DNA from: JAWXVE01 sp044425575
Lineage (GTDB): Bacteria; Bacillota; Clostridia; Lachnospirales; Lachnospiraceae
Direction of reading: 5' to 3'
DNA length: 24,496 bases
Assembly (NCBI GenBank): GCA_044425575.1
Contig: JAWXVE010000030.1
Location: 1 to 24,496, forward strand
Part shown: positions 15,335 to 23,122 of the stretch, piece by piece
Position numbering within the stretch: the first letter of the stretch is position 1
Layout of the letters: each line of letters starts with the position of its first letter
Position numbers and translations under genes: made by a program
The notes under the pieces: generated by a model
What the model was told of the DNA's origin: nothing
Databases searched by the model: none
Seen by the model: only the letters and a program-made list of their open reading frames with translations

Positions 15335-16400
15335 CAATTGCAACGGCCTCCTCGTCCTCAGATGCAGGTTTATTCATAATTTGAATATTAAAAGGATCTA
15401 CCTTCATATCAACAACAGTGCCAACAGGAAACATTTTTGTAGAATGAACTAGCCATTCAAATCCATTGGCAGTTACTTCCATTTCGTAGTGTACGCCCTT
15501 AAAAATCAAGTGAGATACTGCTCCGGTAAGTGTCCCCTCTCCTTCGCCTACTAATTCAATATCTTCTGGGCGAATGACAACATCTACAGGAGTATTCGAA
15601 CCAAAACCAATATCTACACATGGAAAACGTACACCAAGAATCTCCACTAATTCATCTTGAACCATAGTAGCGTCAATAATGTTACTATCCCCAATAAAGT
15701 CGGCTACAAAAGCATTTTCAGGTTCATTGTAGATTGTTTCTGGATTTCCAATTTGTTGAATATACCCTTGATTCATCACAACAATAGTATCCGACATAGT
15801 AAGTGCCTCTTCTTGGTCATGGGTCACGTAAATAAAGGTAATGCCTAGTTCATTCTTTAGACGAATTAATTCATATTGCATATCTTGGCGTAATTTCAAA
15901 TCTAAAGCACCAAGGGGTTCATCTAAAAGAAGCACTTTTGGTTCATTCACAATGGCACGTGCAATGGCAATTCGTTGTTGTTGTCCACCGCTAAGAGAAT
16001 CAGGCATTCGTTTCTCATATCCATCTAAATTCACAAGCTTTAGGGCATACTTAATTTTGTCATTCATATAAGCCTTAGATTTTCCTTTGATTTTCAAGCC
16101 AAAAGCAATATTGTCTGCAATGTTCATATGGGTAAATAAAGCATATTTTTGAAATACGGTATTTAATGGTCTCTTATTAGGAGGGATTTTCGTAATATCG
16201 GATCCGTCAAATATAACTTGACCAACATCTGGTTGCTCAAATCCGCCAATAATACGTAGGGTAGTTGTTTTGCCGCATCCACTAGGACCTAATAGCGTGA
16301 GAAATTCATTTTCACGTACATATAAATCCATCTCATCAAGAATAATATTAGAGCCGTAAGATTTAGAAATATTCACTAAATTAATTAATTTATTGTTCAA
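15327..16400 (-). CDS. potA: Polyamine ABC transporter ATPase PotA
   Basis: ATP-hydrolysing subunit of the polyamine importer, 357 residues. Motifs are Walker A GPSGCGKT (38-45), Q-loop Q84, signature LSGGQ (136-140), Walker B VLLLDEP (156-162) and H-loop H194. A TOBE domain fills the C-terminal third. The start is TTG at 16400, because AGGAGG lies six bases before it; a reading from the ATG at 16430 would translate the RBS itself. It is the first gene of potABCD. The operon has no regulator gene beside it; its promoter is at 16454-16481. Confidence 0.94.
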   Translation of the reverse strand: MNNKLINLVNISKSYGSNIILDEMDLYVRENEFLTLLGPSGCGKTTTLRIIGGFEQPDVGQVIFDGSDITKIPPNKRPLNTVFQKYALFTHMNIADNIAFGLKIKGKSKAYMNDKIKYALKLVNLDGYEKRMPDSLSGGQQQRIAIARAIVNEPKVLLLDEPLGALDLKLRQDMQYELIRLKNELGITFIYVTHDQEEALTMSDTIVVMNQGYIQQIGNPETIYNEPENAFVADFIGDSNIIDATMVQDELVEILGVRFPCVDIGFGSNTPVDVVIRPEDIELVGEGEGTLTGAVSHLIFKGVHYEMEVTANGFEWLVHSTKMFPVGTVVDMKVDPFNIQIMNKPASEDEEAVAIDE

Positions 16401-16453
16401 GAAAAACCTCCTTTTGAAATTCATACGCAATTACTTATAAAAAGTCTGCTTTC

Positions 16454-16481
16454 ATTATACTCATAAAAGGAAAATAGTCAA
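16454..16481 (-). promoter_or_regulatory. Sigma-A-type promoter for potABCD
   Basis: On the minus strand TTGACT (16481-16476) and a perfect TATAAT (16459-16454) are 16 bases apart, with TGAG just before the -10. The leader to the potA TTG is about 45 bases. Confidence 0.8.
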
Positions 16482-16501
16482 TGGGAAAGTTTAAAAAATG
16501 G

Positions 16502-16530
16502 TTAACAAAGAAGGGAAAATATGATACACT
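16502..16530 (+). promoter_or_regulatory. Candidate promoter for the lactonase gene
   Basis: TTAACA (16502-16507) and TACACT (16525-16530) are 17 bases apart. It stands back-to-back with the pot promoter, with the two -35 boxes about 20 bases apart. Confidence 0.45.
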
Positions 16531-16570
16531 GAAAATAATTGTTAGACGAGGGGAAGAAAGGGGTAACACA

Positions 16571-17620
16571 ATGGAAAAATATGTAGCTTATGTATCGACT
16601 TACACCTTTGGAGATAAGCATGGTATTAAAATATATGATGTCAATATGGATACAGGAAGATTTCAAGAAAAAGATCAAGTAGAAATCTCTAATTCATCCT
16701 ATATTACCATTGCTCATAATGGCCAAAATCTCTATTCTATTACGGATCTTGGTGTAGAAGGATATGCCATTCAGAAAAATGGTCAGTTAGAATTGATTAA
16801 TATGGCACCTATTAATGGAATGAGAGGATGTTATCTCTCTACCGACTATAAAGATGAATTTTTATTTGTGGCAGGATATCACGATGGGAAGATTACAGTA
16901 CTTAAGTTAGAAGAAGATGGAACTATTGGTCATATTACAGAAGAGATTTTCCACAAAGGACTTGGCAATATTGCGGAACGCAATTTTAGACCACACATTA
17001 ATTGTGTGAAGATGACACGGGACAATCGTTATTTATGTGCAGCGGACTTGGGAATGGATCATGTAAATGTGTATGATTTAAACCATCACACAGGAAAGTT
17101 GAAACTAGTGGACGTAATTCGTAGTGAACAAGAATCTGCACCACGTCATTTAAAGTTTTCCAAAGACGGCAGATTTCTCTATATTGTTCATGAGATTAAG
17201 AATTACGTGGAAGTTTACTCGTATGAATATATAAATAACAACCCATTTTTCACAAAAGTCCAACGAATTAGTACGATTAACGACTACCATTCAGCCAATT
17301 CTGCTGCAACAACGATTAATTTGTCAGAGGACTCTAATTACATGATTAGTTCCAATGCAGGTGATAATAGCGTGATTGTGTATGGAGTCGACCATGAAAC
17401 GGGACAACTAGAGAAATCTTTTTGCTTGCCAATAAGTGGAGATTATCCAAAGGATGCATCCTTATTTCCGGATAATAAGCATTTAGTATCGTTAAACCAT
17501 GAATCCGACACCATGACATTCTTCCATGTTGATTTAGAAAAGGGTCTTCTTGTGTTCAATGGTCGTTCGCTATTCGTAGAGAAGCCTAATTGTATTATCT
17601 TCCATAAAGTAGAAGAATAG
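16571..17620 (+). CDS. Beta-propeller lactonase family protein (6-phosphogluconolactonase-like)
   Basis: A 349-residue protein of the seven-bladed YbhE/Pgl lactonase family. Repeated blade motifs are visible: LFVAGYHDGKITVLKLEEDG, PHINCVKMTRDNRYLCAADL, APRHLKFSKDGRFLYIVHE and SANSAATTINLSEDSNYM. The family includes 6-phosphogluconolactonases, but many members have other or unknown substrates, so the specific activity is not certain. The start at 16571 follows AAGGGG by eight bases; a longer reading to 16481 would take in the promoter and is rejected. No other pentose-phosphate gene lies beside it. It is followed by the VanY-type gene after 64 bases. Confidence 0.85.
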   Translation: MEKYVAYVSTYTFGDKHGIKIYDVNMDTGRFQEKDQVEISNSSYITIAHNGQNLYSITDLGVEGYAIQKNGQLELINMAPINGMRGCYLSTDYKDEFLFVAGYHDGKITVLKLEEDGTIGHITEEIFHKGLGNIAERNFRPHINCVKMTRDNRYLCAADLGMDHVNVYDLNHHTGKLKLVDVIRSEQESAPRHLKFSKDGRFLYIVHEIKNYVEVYSYEYINNNPFFTKVQRISTINDYHSANSAATTINLSEDSNYMISSNAGDNSVIVYGVDHETGQLEKSFCLPISGDYPKDASLFPDNKHLVSLNHESDTMTFFHVDLEKGLLVFNGRSLFVEKPNCIIFHKVEE

Positions 17621-17684
17621 AAAAGTAATGCAATTAAGGAAGTAAGAATGTATTTAGATATGCAATGCAAAGGATAAAAGGAAC

Positions 17685-18728
17685 ATGGAACAGACAAAAA
17701 TCGATCATTATATGGATTATTTCAAGAAAATAGCCAAGAAAAATAAGATATGCAAAATATATGGTGTGAGCATGATTGCTTGTCTGAAGTGTATAGGTGC
17801 TGTAGGGGGACATTTCGGCAATAATTACAAGCGCTATCTATCCGTGTGTGCCACTTTAGTTTTGTTTGTTTTATCTTGTAGTTTTACTTTGCCGGCGGCA
17901 ATTGGAGCATCTGCCAATGATTCCTTTTATTTGTCGGGTAAAAGCGATAGTGTAGTAGATCAAGTATTAATGGAACAAGTAATTGCCATAGATGAAGAAT
18001 TAGTAGAGGTGGACAAGGAATTTAATCAAACGTATCAATCCACTCAGATTCATATGGATTCAGAAGTTTACTCCTTAGATGATCTCCTAGAAGGGACTTC
18101 TACATCGGATCTTGTAACAGCAATTGATGTGGAGAGCATGAGTGAATATGACTCACTTGATCCAGATAGTTGGAACTTAATCTTAATTAATAAGCAACAT
18201 CCTGTACCGGAAGACTATGAAGTGGAATTAGCTACCATCAAAGACGGAATGGAATGTGATGCAAGAATCTTGCCATTCTTATTAGAAATGTTTCAAGCTG
18301 CCAAGGAAGAAGAAGGAATTGAGCTAATTGTCTGTTCGCCATATAGAGATTATGAGCGACAAGAGTATTTATTTAATAGTAAAATTAATTCTTTTATGGC
18401 AGAAGGATTTTCTTATCTTGATGCGTATAAGTTAGCATCGGTTATAGTGACAGTACCAGGTGCTAGTGAACATCAGTTGGGACTTGCTATTGATATTATT
18501 AGTTCAACTTACTGGCAATTAGAAGTTGGATTTGCAGATACGGATGCAGGAATGTGGCTTGCGGAGAACTCTTACCGATTTGGCTTTATTTTACGATATC
18601 CATTGGGAAGTGAACATATTACAGGAGTACAATTTGAACCATGGCACTTTCGTTATGTGGGAGTAACGGCTGCTACTATGATAACAGAGCAAGGCATTAC
18701 ATTAGAAGAATTTGTAGAAGGATTATAG
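17685..18728 (+). CDS. Membrane-anchored D-alanyl-D-alanine carboxypeptidase, VanY/M15B type
   Basis: A zinc peptidase that trims the terminal D-Ala from peptidoglycan stem peptides, outside the membrane; 347 residues. About 50 cytoplasmic, partly basic residues come before one membrane segment (52-74), then a linker to about 160 and the M15B domain. Zinc ligands are H263 and D270 in SEHQLGLAID and H321 in EPWHF; E318 is the likely base. SPYRDYERQ (218-226) is the usual substrate-side motif. AAAAGGA stands three bases before the ATG. It ends 13 bases before tgt. The long N-terminal cytoplasmic part is unusual for the family. Confidence 0.9.
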   Translation: MEQTKIDHYMDYFKKIAKKNKICKIYGVSMIACLKCIGAVGGHFGNNYKRYLSVCATLVLFVLSCSFTLPAAIGASANDSFYLSGKSDSVVDQVLMEQVIAIDEELVEVDKEFNQTYQSTQIHMDSEVYSLDDLLEGTSTSDLVTAIDVESMSEYDSLDPDSWNLILINKQHPVPEDYEVELATIKDGMECDARILPFLLEMFQAAKEEEGIELIVCSPYRDYERQEYLFNSKINSFMAEGFSYLDAYKLASVIVTVPGASEHQLGLAIDIISSTYWQLEVGFADTDAGMWLAENSYRFGFILRYPLGSEHITGVQFEPWHFRYVGVTAATMITEQGITLEEFVEGL

Positions 18729-18741
18729 GTAAAGGAATAGA

Positions 18742-19890
18742 ATGTATCGAATAATAGCAAAAGAGGGTGCTGCCAAGCGAGGAGAACTTACCACTGTTCA
18801 TGGTAAGATTCAAACACCCGTATTTATGAACGTAGGAACAGTAGCAGCTATTAAAGGTGCTGTATCTACAGTAGATTTAGAAGAAATAGGAACCTTAGTG
18901 GAATTATCCAATACCTACCATTTACATGTGCGTACAGGTGATGATGTAATTAAGCAGTTAGGTGGACTTCATAAGTTTATGAGCTGGAAGAAACCTATTT
19001 TAACGGATTCAGGCGGATTTCAGGTGTTTTCCTTAGCTGGTCTTCGCAAGATTAAGGAAGAAGGAGTATACTTTAGTTCTCATATTGATGGAAGAAAGAT
19101 CTTTATGGGACCAGAAGAAAGTATGCAGATTCAATCGAATTTAGCGTCTACTATTGCTATGGCATTTGATGAATGTCCGCCCAGTAAAGCAGATTATCAG
19201 TATGTGGAGAACTCTGTGCTGCGTACCACAAGGTGGTTAGAGCGATGTCAAGGGAAGATGAAGGAACTGAACCAATTAGAAACTACCATTAATCGTGATC
19301 AAATGTTATTTGGTATTAACCAAGGAGCAGTATATGCTGATTTAAGACAAGAACATGCCAAGATTCTTGCTCAAATGGAATTAGACGGATATGCCATAGG
19401 GGGTCTTGCAGTGGGAGAATCTCATGAAGAGATGTATCGTATGATTGAAGCCACTGTACCGTATTTGCCCCAAGAGAAGCCTACGTATCTCATGGGAGTG
19501 GGAACGCCAGCTAATATTTTAGAAGCAGTAGAAAGAGGAGTAGACTTTTTCGATTGTGTCTATCCTACAAGAAATGGACGACACGGACATTTGTATACGA
19601 ATCAAGGAAAGATTAATCTATTTAATAAGAAGTTTGAGTTAGACGAATCTCCAATTGAGGTAGGATGTGAGTGCCCTGCTTGCAAGCATTATACAAGAGC
19701 ATATATTCGCCATTTGTTAAAGGCTAAGGAAATGTTAGGTATGAGACTTTGTGTTCTTCATAACTTATATTTCTATAATAAAATGATGGAAGAAATCAGA
19801 GAATCCATTGAGCAAGGAAGATTTGCCAAGTACAAGAGAGATAAATTAGAAGGCATGATACAAGGTGCCAAGGAAAGTAAGTTAACTTAG
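18742..19890 (+). CDS. tgt: tRNA-guanine transglycosylase
   Basis: Exchanges guanine-34 for preQ1 in tRNAs with GUN anticodons, a step of queuosine synthesis; 382 residues, normal length. D89 in LTDSGGFQVFSL and the nucleophile D271 in FDCVYPTRNGRHG are present. Zinc ligands C309, C311, C314 and H340 are all kept. RBS AAAGGA is seven bases before the ATG. It is commonly found next to yajC, as here, though yajC has its own promoter. The rest of queuosine synthesis is outside the window. Confidence 0.96.
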   Translation: MYRIIAKEGAAKRGELTTVHGKIQTPVFMNVGTVAAIKGAVSTVDLEEIGTLVELSNTYHLHVRTGDDVIKQLGGLHKFMSWKKPILTDSGGFQVFSLAGLRKIKEEGVYFSSHIDGRKIFMGPEESMQIQSNLASTIAMAFDECPPSKADYQYVENSVLRTTRWLERCQGKMKELNQLETTINRDQMLFGINQGAVYADLRQEHAKILAQMELDGYAIGGLAVGESHEEMYRMIEATVPYLPQEKPTYLMGVGTPANILEAVERGVDFFDCVYPTRNGRHGHLYTNQGKINLFNKKFELDESPIEVGCECPACKHYTRAYIRHLLKAKEMLGMRLCVLHNLYFYNKMMEEIRESIEQGRFAKYKRDKLEGMIQGAKESKLT

Positions 19891-19915
19891 AAACGTAGTA
19901 AATTTGCAAAATCCC

Positions 19916-19944
19916 TTGTAATTTCTATGGTTATTGTGTATGAT
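19916..19944 (+). promoter_or_regulatory. Sigma-A-type promoter for yajC
   Basis: TTGTAA (19916-19921) and TATGAT (19939-19944) are separated by 17 bases, with TGTG just before the -10. It lies 26 bases after tgt, and leaves a leader of about 130 bases before yajC. Confidence 0.6.
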
Positions 19945-20007
19945 ACCAATTAGTAATTTAAGCAAATTAGAATAAGAATGGATTAGTGTGAAAATAAAAT
20001 TTTTCAC

Positions 20008-20024
20008 ATGTCACTTGGTGACAT
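20008..20024. repeat. Short perfect inverted repeat in the yajC leader
   Basis: ATGTCAC and GTGACAT, seven bases each, flank TTG. It lies about 60 bases downstream of the yajC promoter and before the start codon, and could be a protein binding site or a small RNA hairpin. Confidence 0.4.
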
Positions 20025-20083
20025 TGCAATTTGTACCTTACGGTTCAAAGTTGCCAAACGTTGAGAAAAGGATGGATATTGAA

Positions 20084-20401
20084 ATGAATAATTTTTTATT
20101 AGCAATTACAGAGTTGACATCGGGAATCGGAATGACATATATTTTATTATATGTAGTATTTATTGGTGGGATGATGTATTTTATGATGGTGCGCCCTCAG
20201 AAGAAAGAACAAAAGCGAATGAAACTTATGTTCGAGACGTTAGAACTTGGAGATAGCGTACTTACAACAGCGGGATTCTATGGCATTATTATTGATATTA
20301 CAGATGATACCGTCATTGTGGAATTTGGAAATAATAAGAATTGTAGAATACCAATGCAGAAAAGTGCAATCGCTCAGGTGGAAAAGGCTAGTATAGAGTA
20401 G
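20084..20401 (+). CDS. yajC: Preprotein translocase subunit YajC
   Basis: Small membrane protein linked to the Sec translocase; 105 residues. One membrane segment (MTYILLYVVFIGGMMYFMMV) is followed by the signature VRPQKKEQKRMK, then LGDSVLTTAGFYGIIIDI and a conserved VEFG segment. The start at 20084 is preferred because AAAAGGATGG stands at useful distance; ATG 20072 is closer to the RBS than usual, and a GTG at 19988 would include the inverted repeat and non-conserved sequence. SecD and SecF are not in the window. Confidence 0.92.
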   Translation: MNNFLLAITELTSGIGMTYILLYVVFIGGMMYFMMVRPQKKEQKRMKLMFETLELGDSVLTTAGFYGIIIDITDDTVIVEFGNNKNCRIPMQKSAIAQVEKASIE

Positions 20402-20416
20402 AAGAGGGACTAAGGG

Positions 20417-21811
20417 ATGAAGAGAAATAGTGATTGGAAAAAGGTTGTTGTAATTGTGTTGTCAATTATAGGGGCGATTACAGCATTATTTGCTTTATTA
20501 AAGAAGAGGAAAGAATATAGGGATATTATTGAATACGATCATTTAACTGGATTGATTTCAGAACGGAAATTTATAGAAGAAGCTAATAAATTATTAGAGG
20601 ATAATCCGCGAGAGAAGTACACCATTATTTCGGTGGATATTGATAATTTTAAATACATTAATGATATGTATGGGTACGAAGTGGGTACAGAGATTATTAA
20701 GAAGTTTTCGCGTTATCTGCAAGGTTTTATGGGGCGTCCGTTATTAATGACCAGAAGGTTCTCTGATAATTTCTTGATTATGGAACGTACAGCAGATGCT
20801 AAGAAAAAGTTGGTAAAAGCAGCTGATTCTGGGGAAGATGTGAATAGAAATTTAGATGAAATACTTGGAGAATCGTATAATTTCAGCTTTAGTATTGGCC
20901 GATACGATGTAGGAAATCGCCATAATAACTTGAACTACATGGTGGATTGTGCCAATTATGCACGTGTACAAGGCAAGCAAACAATTGGATTAACCTTTAC
21001 TCCGTTTACAGAGAGTATGCGGGAAGAACGTGAGCGGAATAATCGCATTATCGCAACTATGGATAAGGCTTTAGAAAATGGAGATTTCGTTCTGTTCTAC
21101 CAACCAAAAGTAGATATGGTTACAGAGAAAATTTGTGGTGCAGAAGCACTAATACGTTGGAAGAGAGATGGCAAAATAGTCGCTCCAGATGAATTTATAC
21201 CAGTATTTGAAAAGAATGGGTTTATTGAAAAAATTGATTATTACGTAGTGGAGCAAGTATGTCAATTTATTAGAGAGAATGAAGCTTATCATCTACCAGT
21301 GCTATCGATTAATTTATCGGGAATTACAGTAATTAATGATGATGTAGTTGAGAATATTATGAAGATTGTACAACAATATAAAATTAAGCCATCTCAGTTG
21401 GACTTAGAGATTACGGAAAGTGCATTTGTGGGCAATTTGTACAAAGTAGTTGATAAGATTAAGGAACTTCGAACAAAGTGGTTTAAGATTTCAATGGATG
21501 ACTTTGGTTCGGGAATTTCATCCTTTAATCGATTAAAGAGTATTCCGCTTGATATTCTTAAGATTGATCGGGAATTTATTATTGATTCCATAGAAAATGA
21601 TAAGGGCGGAGCAATTATTAAGAATATCCTTAATATGGCTACTGATTTAGGGTTGGAAAGTGTGGCAGAAGGTATTGAGACCAAGGAACAATGTAAATTC
21701 TTACAAGAACTTGGTTGCAATGTGGGACAAGGTTATTATTTTGCTAGACCACTCCCACCAGAAGAATTTTTGGCAAAGATAAAAGAACAAAATGAAAAGG
21801 ACTTGGTGTAG
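20417..21811 (+). CDS. Membrane c-di-GMP phosphodiesterase: degenerate GGDEF plus intact EAL
   Basis: A 464-residue protein with one N-terminal membrane segment (8-28), a GGDEF domain (35-195) and an EAL domain (205-460). The GGDEF domain keeps YDHLTGL and DIDNFKYIND, but its active-site motif reads FSDNF (115-119), so it should not make c-di-GMP. The EAL domain keeps EAL (243-245), N299, ITES (332-335), DDFGSG (361-366), K382, E418 and Q438, so it should hydrolyse c-di-GMP. It starts 15 bases after yajC and ends in a terminator. No sensor domain is seen, so a signal may be read by the GGDEF domain, for example by GTP binding. Confidence 0.92.
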   Translation: MKRNSDWKKVVVIVLSIIGAITALFALLKKRKEYRDIIEYDHLTGLISERKFIEEANKLLEDNPREKYTIISVDIDNFKYINDMYGYEVGTEIIKKFSRYLQGFMGRPLLMTRRFSDNFLIMERTADAKKKLVKAADSGEDVNRNLDEILGESYNFSFSIGRYDVGNRHNNLNYMVDCANYARVQGKQTIGLTFTPFTESMREERERNNRIIATMDKALENGDFVLFYQPKVDMVTEKICGAEALIRWKRDGKIVAPDEFIPVFEKNGFIEKIDYYVVEQVCQFIRENEAYHLPVLSINLSGITVINDDVVENIMKIVQQYKIKPSQLDLEITESAFVGNLYKVVDKIKELRTKWFKISMDDFGSGISSFNRLKSIPLDILKIDREFIIDSIENDKGGAIIKNILNMATDLGLESVAEGIETKEQCKFLQELGCNVGQGYYFARPLPPEEFLAKIKEQNEKDLV

Positions 21812-21828
21812 ATACACCAAGTTTTTTT
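21801..21828 (+). terminator. Strong rho-independent terminator
   Basis: ACTTGGTGT and ACACCAAGT form a 9-bp stem with loop AGAT, followed by seven T (21822-21828). The stem overlaps the last codons and the stop of the EAL gene. Confidence 0.9.
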
Positions 21829-21901
21829 CATACAGAAATGGTGTACAATATAAAAATGACTCAGTTGTCAAAAATTTATATTAGAAAGTTCAGTCAAGGT
21901 A

Positions 21902-21910
21902 TGGTACACT
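21902..21910 (+). promoter_or_regulatory. Candidate extended -10 promoter for leuB
   Basis: TGGTACACT has the TG-n-hexamer form of an extended -10. No convincing -35 is seen upstream. It lies about 110 bases before leuB. Confidence 0.35.
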
Positions 21911-21917
21911 AGGAGTA

Positions 21918-21938
21918 GATTGAAAAAGATTTTCAATC
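21918..21938. repeat. Inverted repeat in the leuB leader
   Basis: GATTGAAAA and TTTTCAATC, nine perfect pairs, flank AGA. It starts eight bases after the candidate -10, so it would overlap or begin the transcript. No T run follows on the plus strand. It could be an operator for a branched-chain amino acid regulator or a 5' RNA hairpin. The rest of the 190-base gap (to 22018) shows no T-box motif. Confidence 0.5.
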
Positions 21939-22018
21939 CAAAATTTGTGCTTATACCAAAATATTGTAGGTGTTATAAGAATAGAGATTAATGATGTAGA
22001 AATGAGAGGAATATTAAA

Positions 22019-23107
22019 ATGGAGATGAAAATAGCGAGTATTAAAGGGGATGGCATAGGGCCAGAAATTGTAACAGAAGCAAGAAATGTGTTAGACCGAG
22101 TAGCACAGTGCTATGGACATGAGATTCAGTATACCGATTTATTGCTAGGAGGAGCTTCCATTGATGTAACAGGAGCGCCTATTACAGAGGAAACCATTGT
22201 AGTGGCCAAAGAAGCACAGGCAGTATTAATGGGTTCGATTGGTGGAGATGCAAGTACTTCACCTTGGTATCAATTAGCACCTAATTTACGACCAGAAGCA
22301 GGGTTACTCGCCATTCGTAAAGCATTAAATCTTTTTGCAAATTTAAGACCGGCATTGTTATATTCACAATTGGCAGATGCTTGCCCTCTTCGCAAGGAAA
22401 TTGCAGAAATGGGATTTGATATGTTGATTATGAGAGAACTTACAGGAGGTCTATACTTTGGAGCAAGGAATACAGTAGAAGAGAATGGAATAAGAAAAGC
22501 AACTGATACCCTTGTTTATGACGAGACTGAAATTCGCCGCATTGCAATTAAGGCATTTGATATTGCAAGAAAACGTAACCATAGAGTTTTAAGTGTAGAT
22601 AAGGCTAACGTATTAGATTCTTCCAGATTATGGAGAGCTGTTGTATGTGAAGTTGCAAAGGATTACCCAGACGTAGCCTTAGATCATATGCTAGTGGATA
22701 ATTGTGCCATGCAATTAGTGAAAGACCCAGCACAATTTGACGTAGTACTAACAGAGAATATGTTTGGGGATATTTTATCAGATGAAGCAAGTATGATTAC
22801 AGGCTCCATTGGAATGTTGCCATCAGCCAGTTTAAATGATACAAAGTTTGGATTGTATGAACCAAGTCACGGTTCTGCTCCCGATATTGCAGGCAAGGAT
22901 ATTGCTAATCCAATCGCTACTATTTTATCAGCAGCTATGATGTTGCGTTATACTTTTGATTTAGAAGAAGAAGCCAAGGCAGTAGAACGTGCAATCGAGG
23001 AAGTTTTAGAAGCAGGATATCGTACCATAGATATTATGTCAGAAGGATGTACCCAAATAGGTTGTAGTGAAATGGGGCATTTAATTGTGGAATATATAAG
23101 GAAATAG
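22019..23107 (+). CDS. leuB: 3-Isopropylmalate dehydrogenase
   Basis: Oxidises and decarboxylates 3-isopropylmalate to 2-oxoisocaproate with NAD+, in leucine synthesis; 362 residues. Substrate arginines are R100, R110 and R139; Y146 and K195 are the catalytic pair; metal ligands are D227, D251 and D255 (NMFGDILSDEAS). The NAD motif HGSAPDIAGK begins at H284. The start at 22019 follows AGAGGA by eight bases. It is followed by ilvD after 15 bases, a pairing common in Lachnospiraceae. Confidence 0.96.
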   Translation: MEMKIASIKGDGIGPEIVTEARNVLDRVAQCYGHEIQYTDLLLGGASIDVTGAPITEETIVVAKEAQAVLMGSIGGDASTSPWYQLAPNLRPEAGLLAIRKALNLFANLRPALLYSQLADACPLRKEIAEMGFDMLIMRELTGGLYFGARNTVEENGIRKATDTLVYDETEIRRIAIKAFDIARKRNHRVLSVDKANVLDSSRLWRAVVCEVAKDYPDVALDHMLVDNCAMQLVKDPAQFDVVLTENMFGDILSDEASMITGSIGMLPSASLNDTKFGLYEPSHGSAPDIAGKDIANPIATILSAAMMLRYTFDLEEEAKAVERAIEEVLEAGYRTIDIMSEGCTQIGCSEMGHLIVEYIRK

Positions 23108-23122
23108 AAAGGAAGAAAACAG

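Noticed and set aside
16481..16570. N-terminal extension of the lactonase gene
   Set aside because: The longer reading would translate the candidate promoter and the AAGGGG RBS; the family N-terminus begins at 16571.
21829..22018. T-box or leader-peptide attenuator before leuB
   Set aside because: I looked for the T-box consensus and a run of leucine codons followed by a terminator and saw neither; only the nine-base inverted repeat is present.
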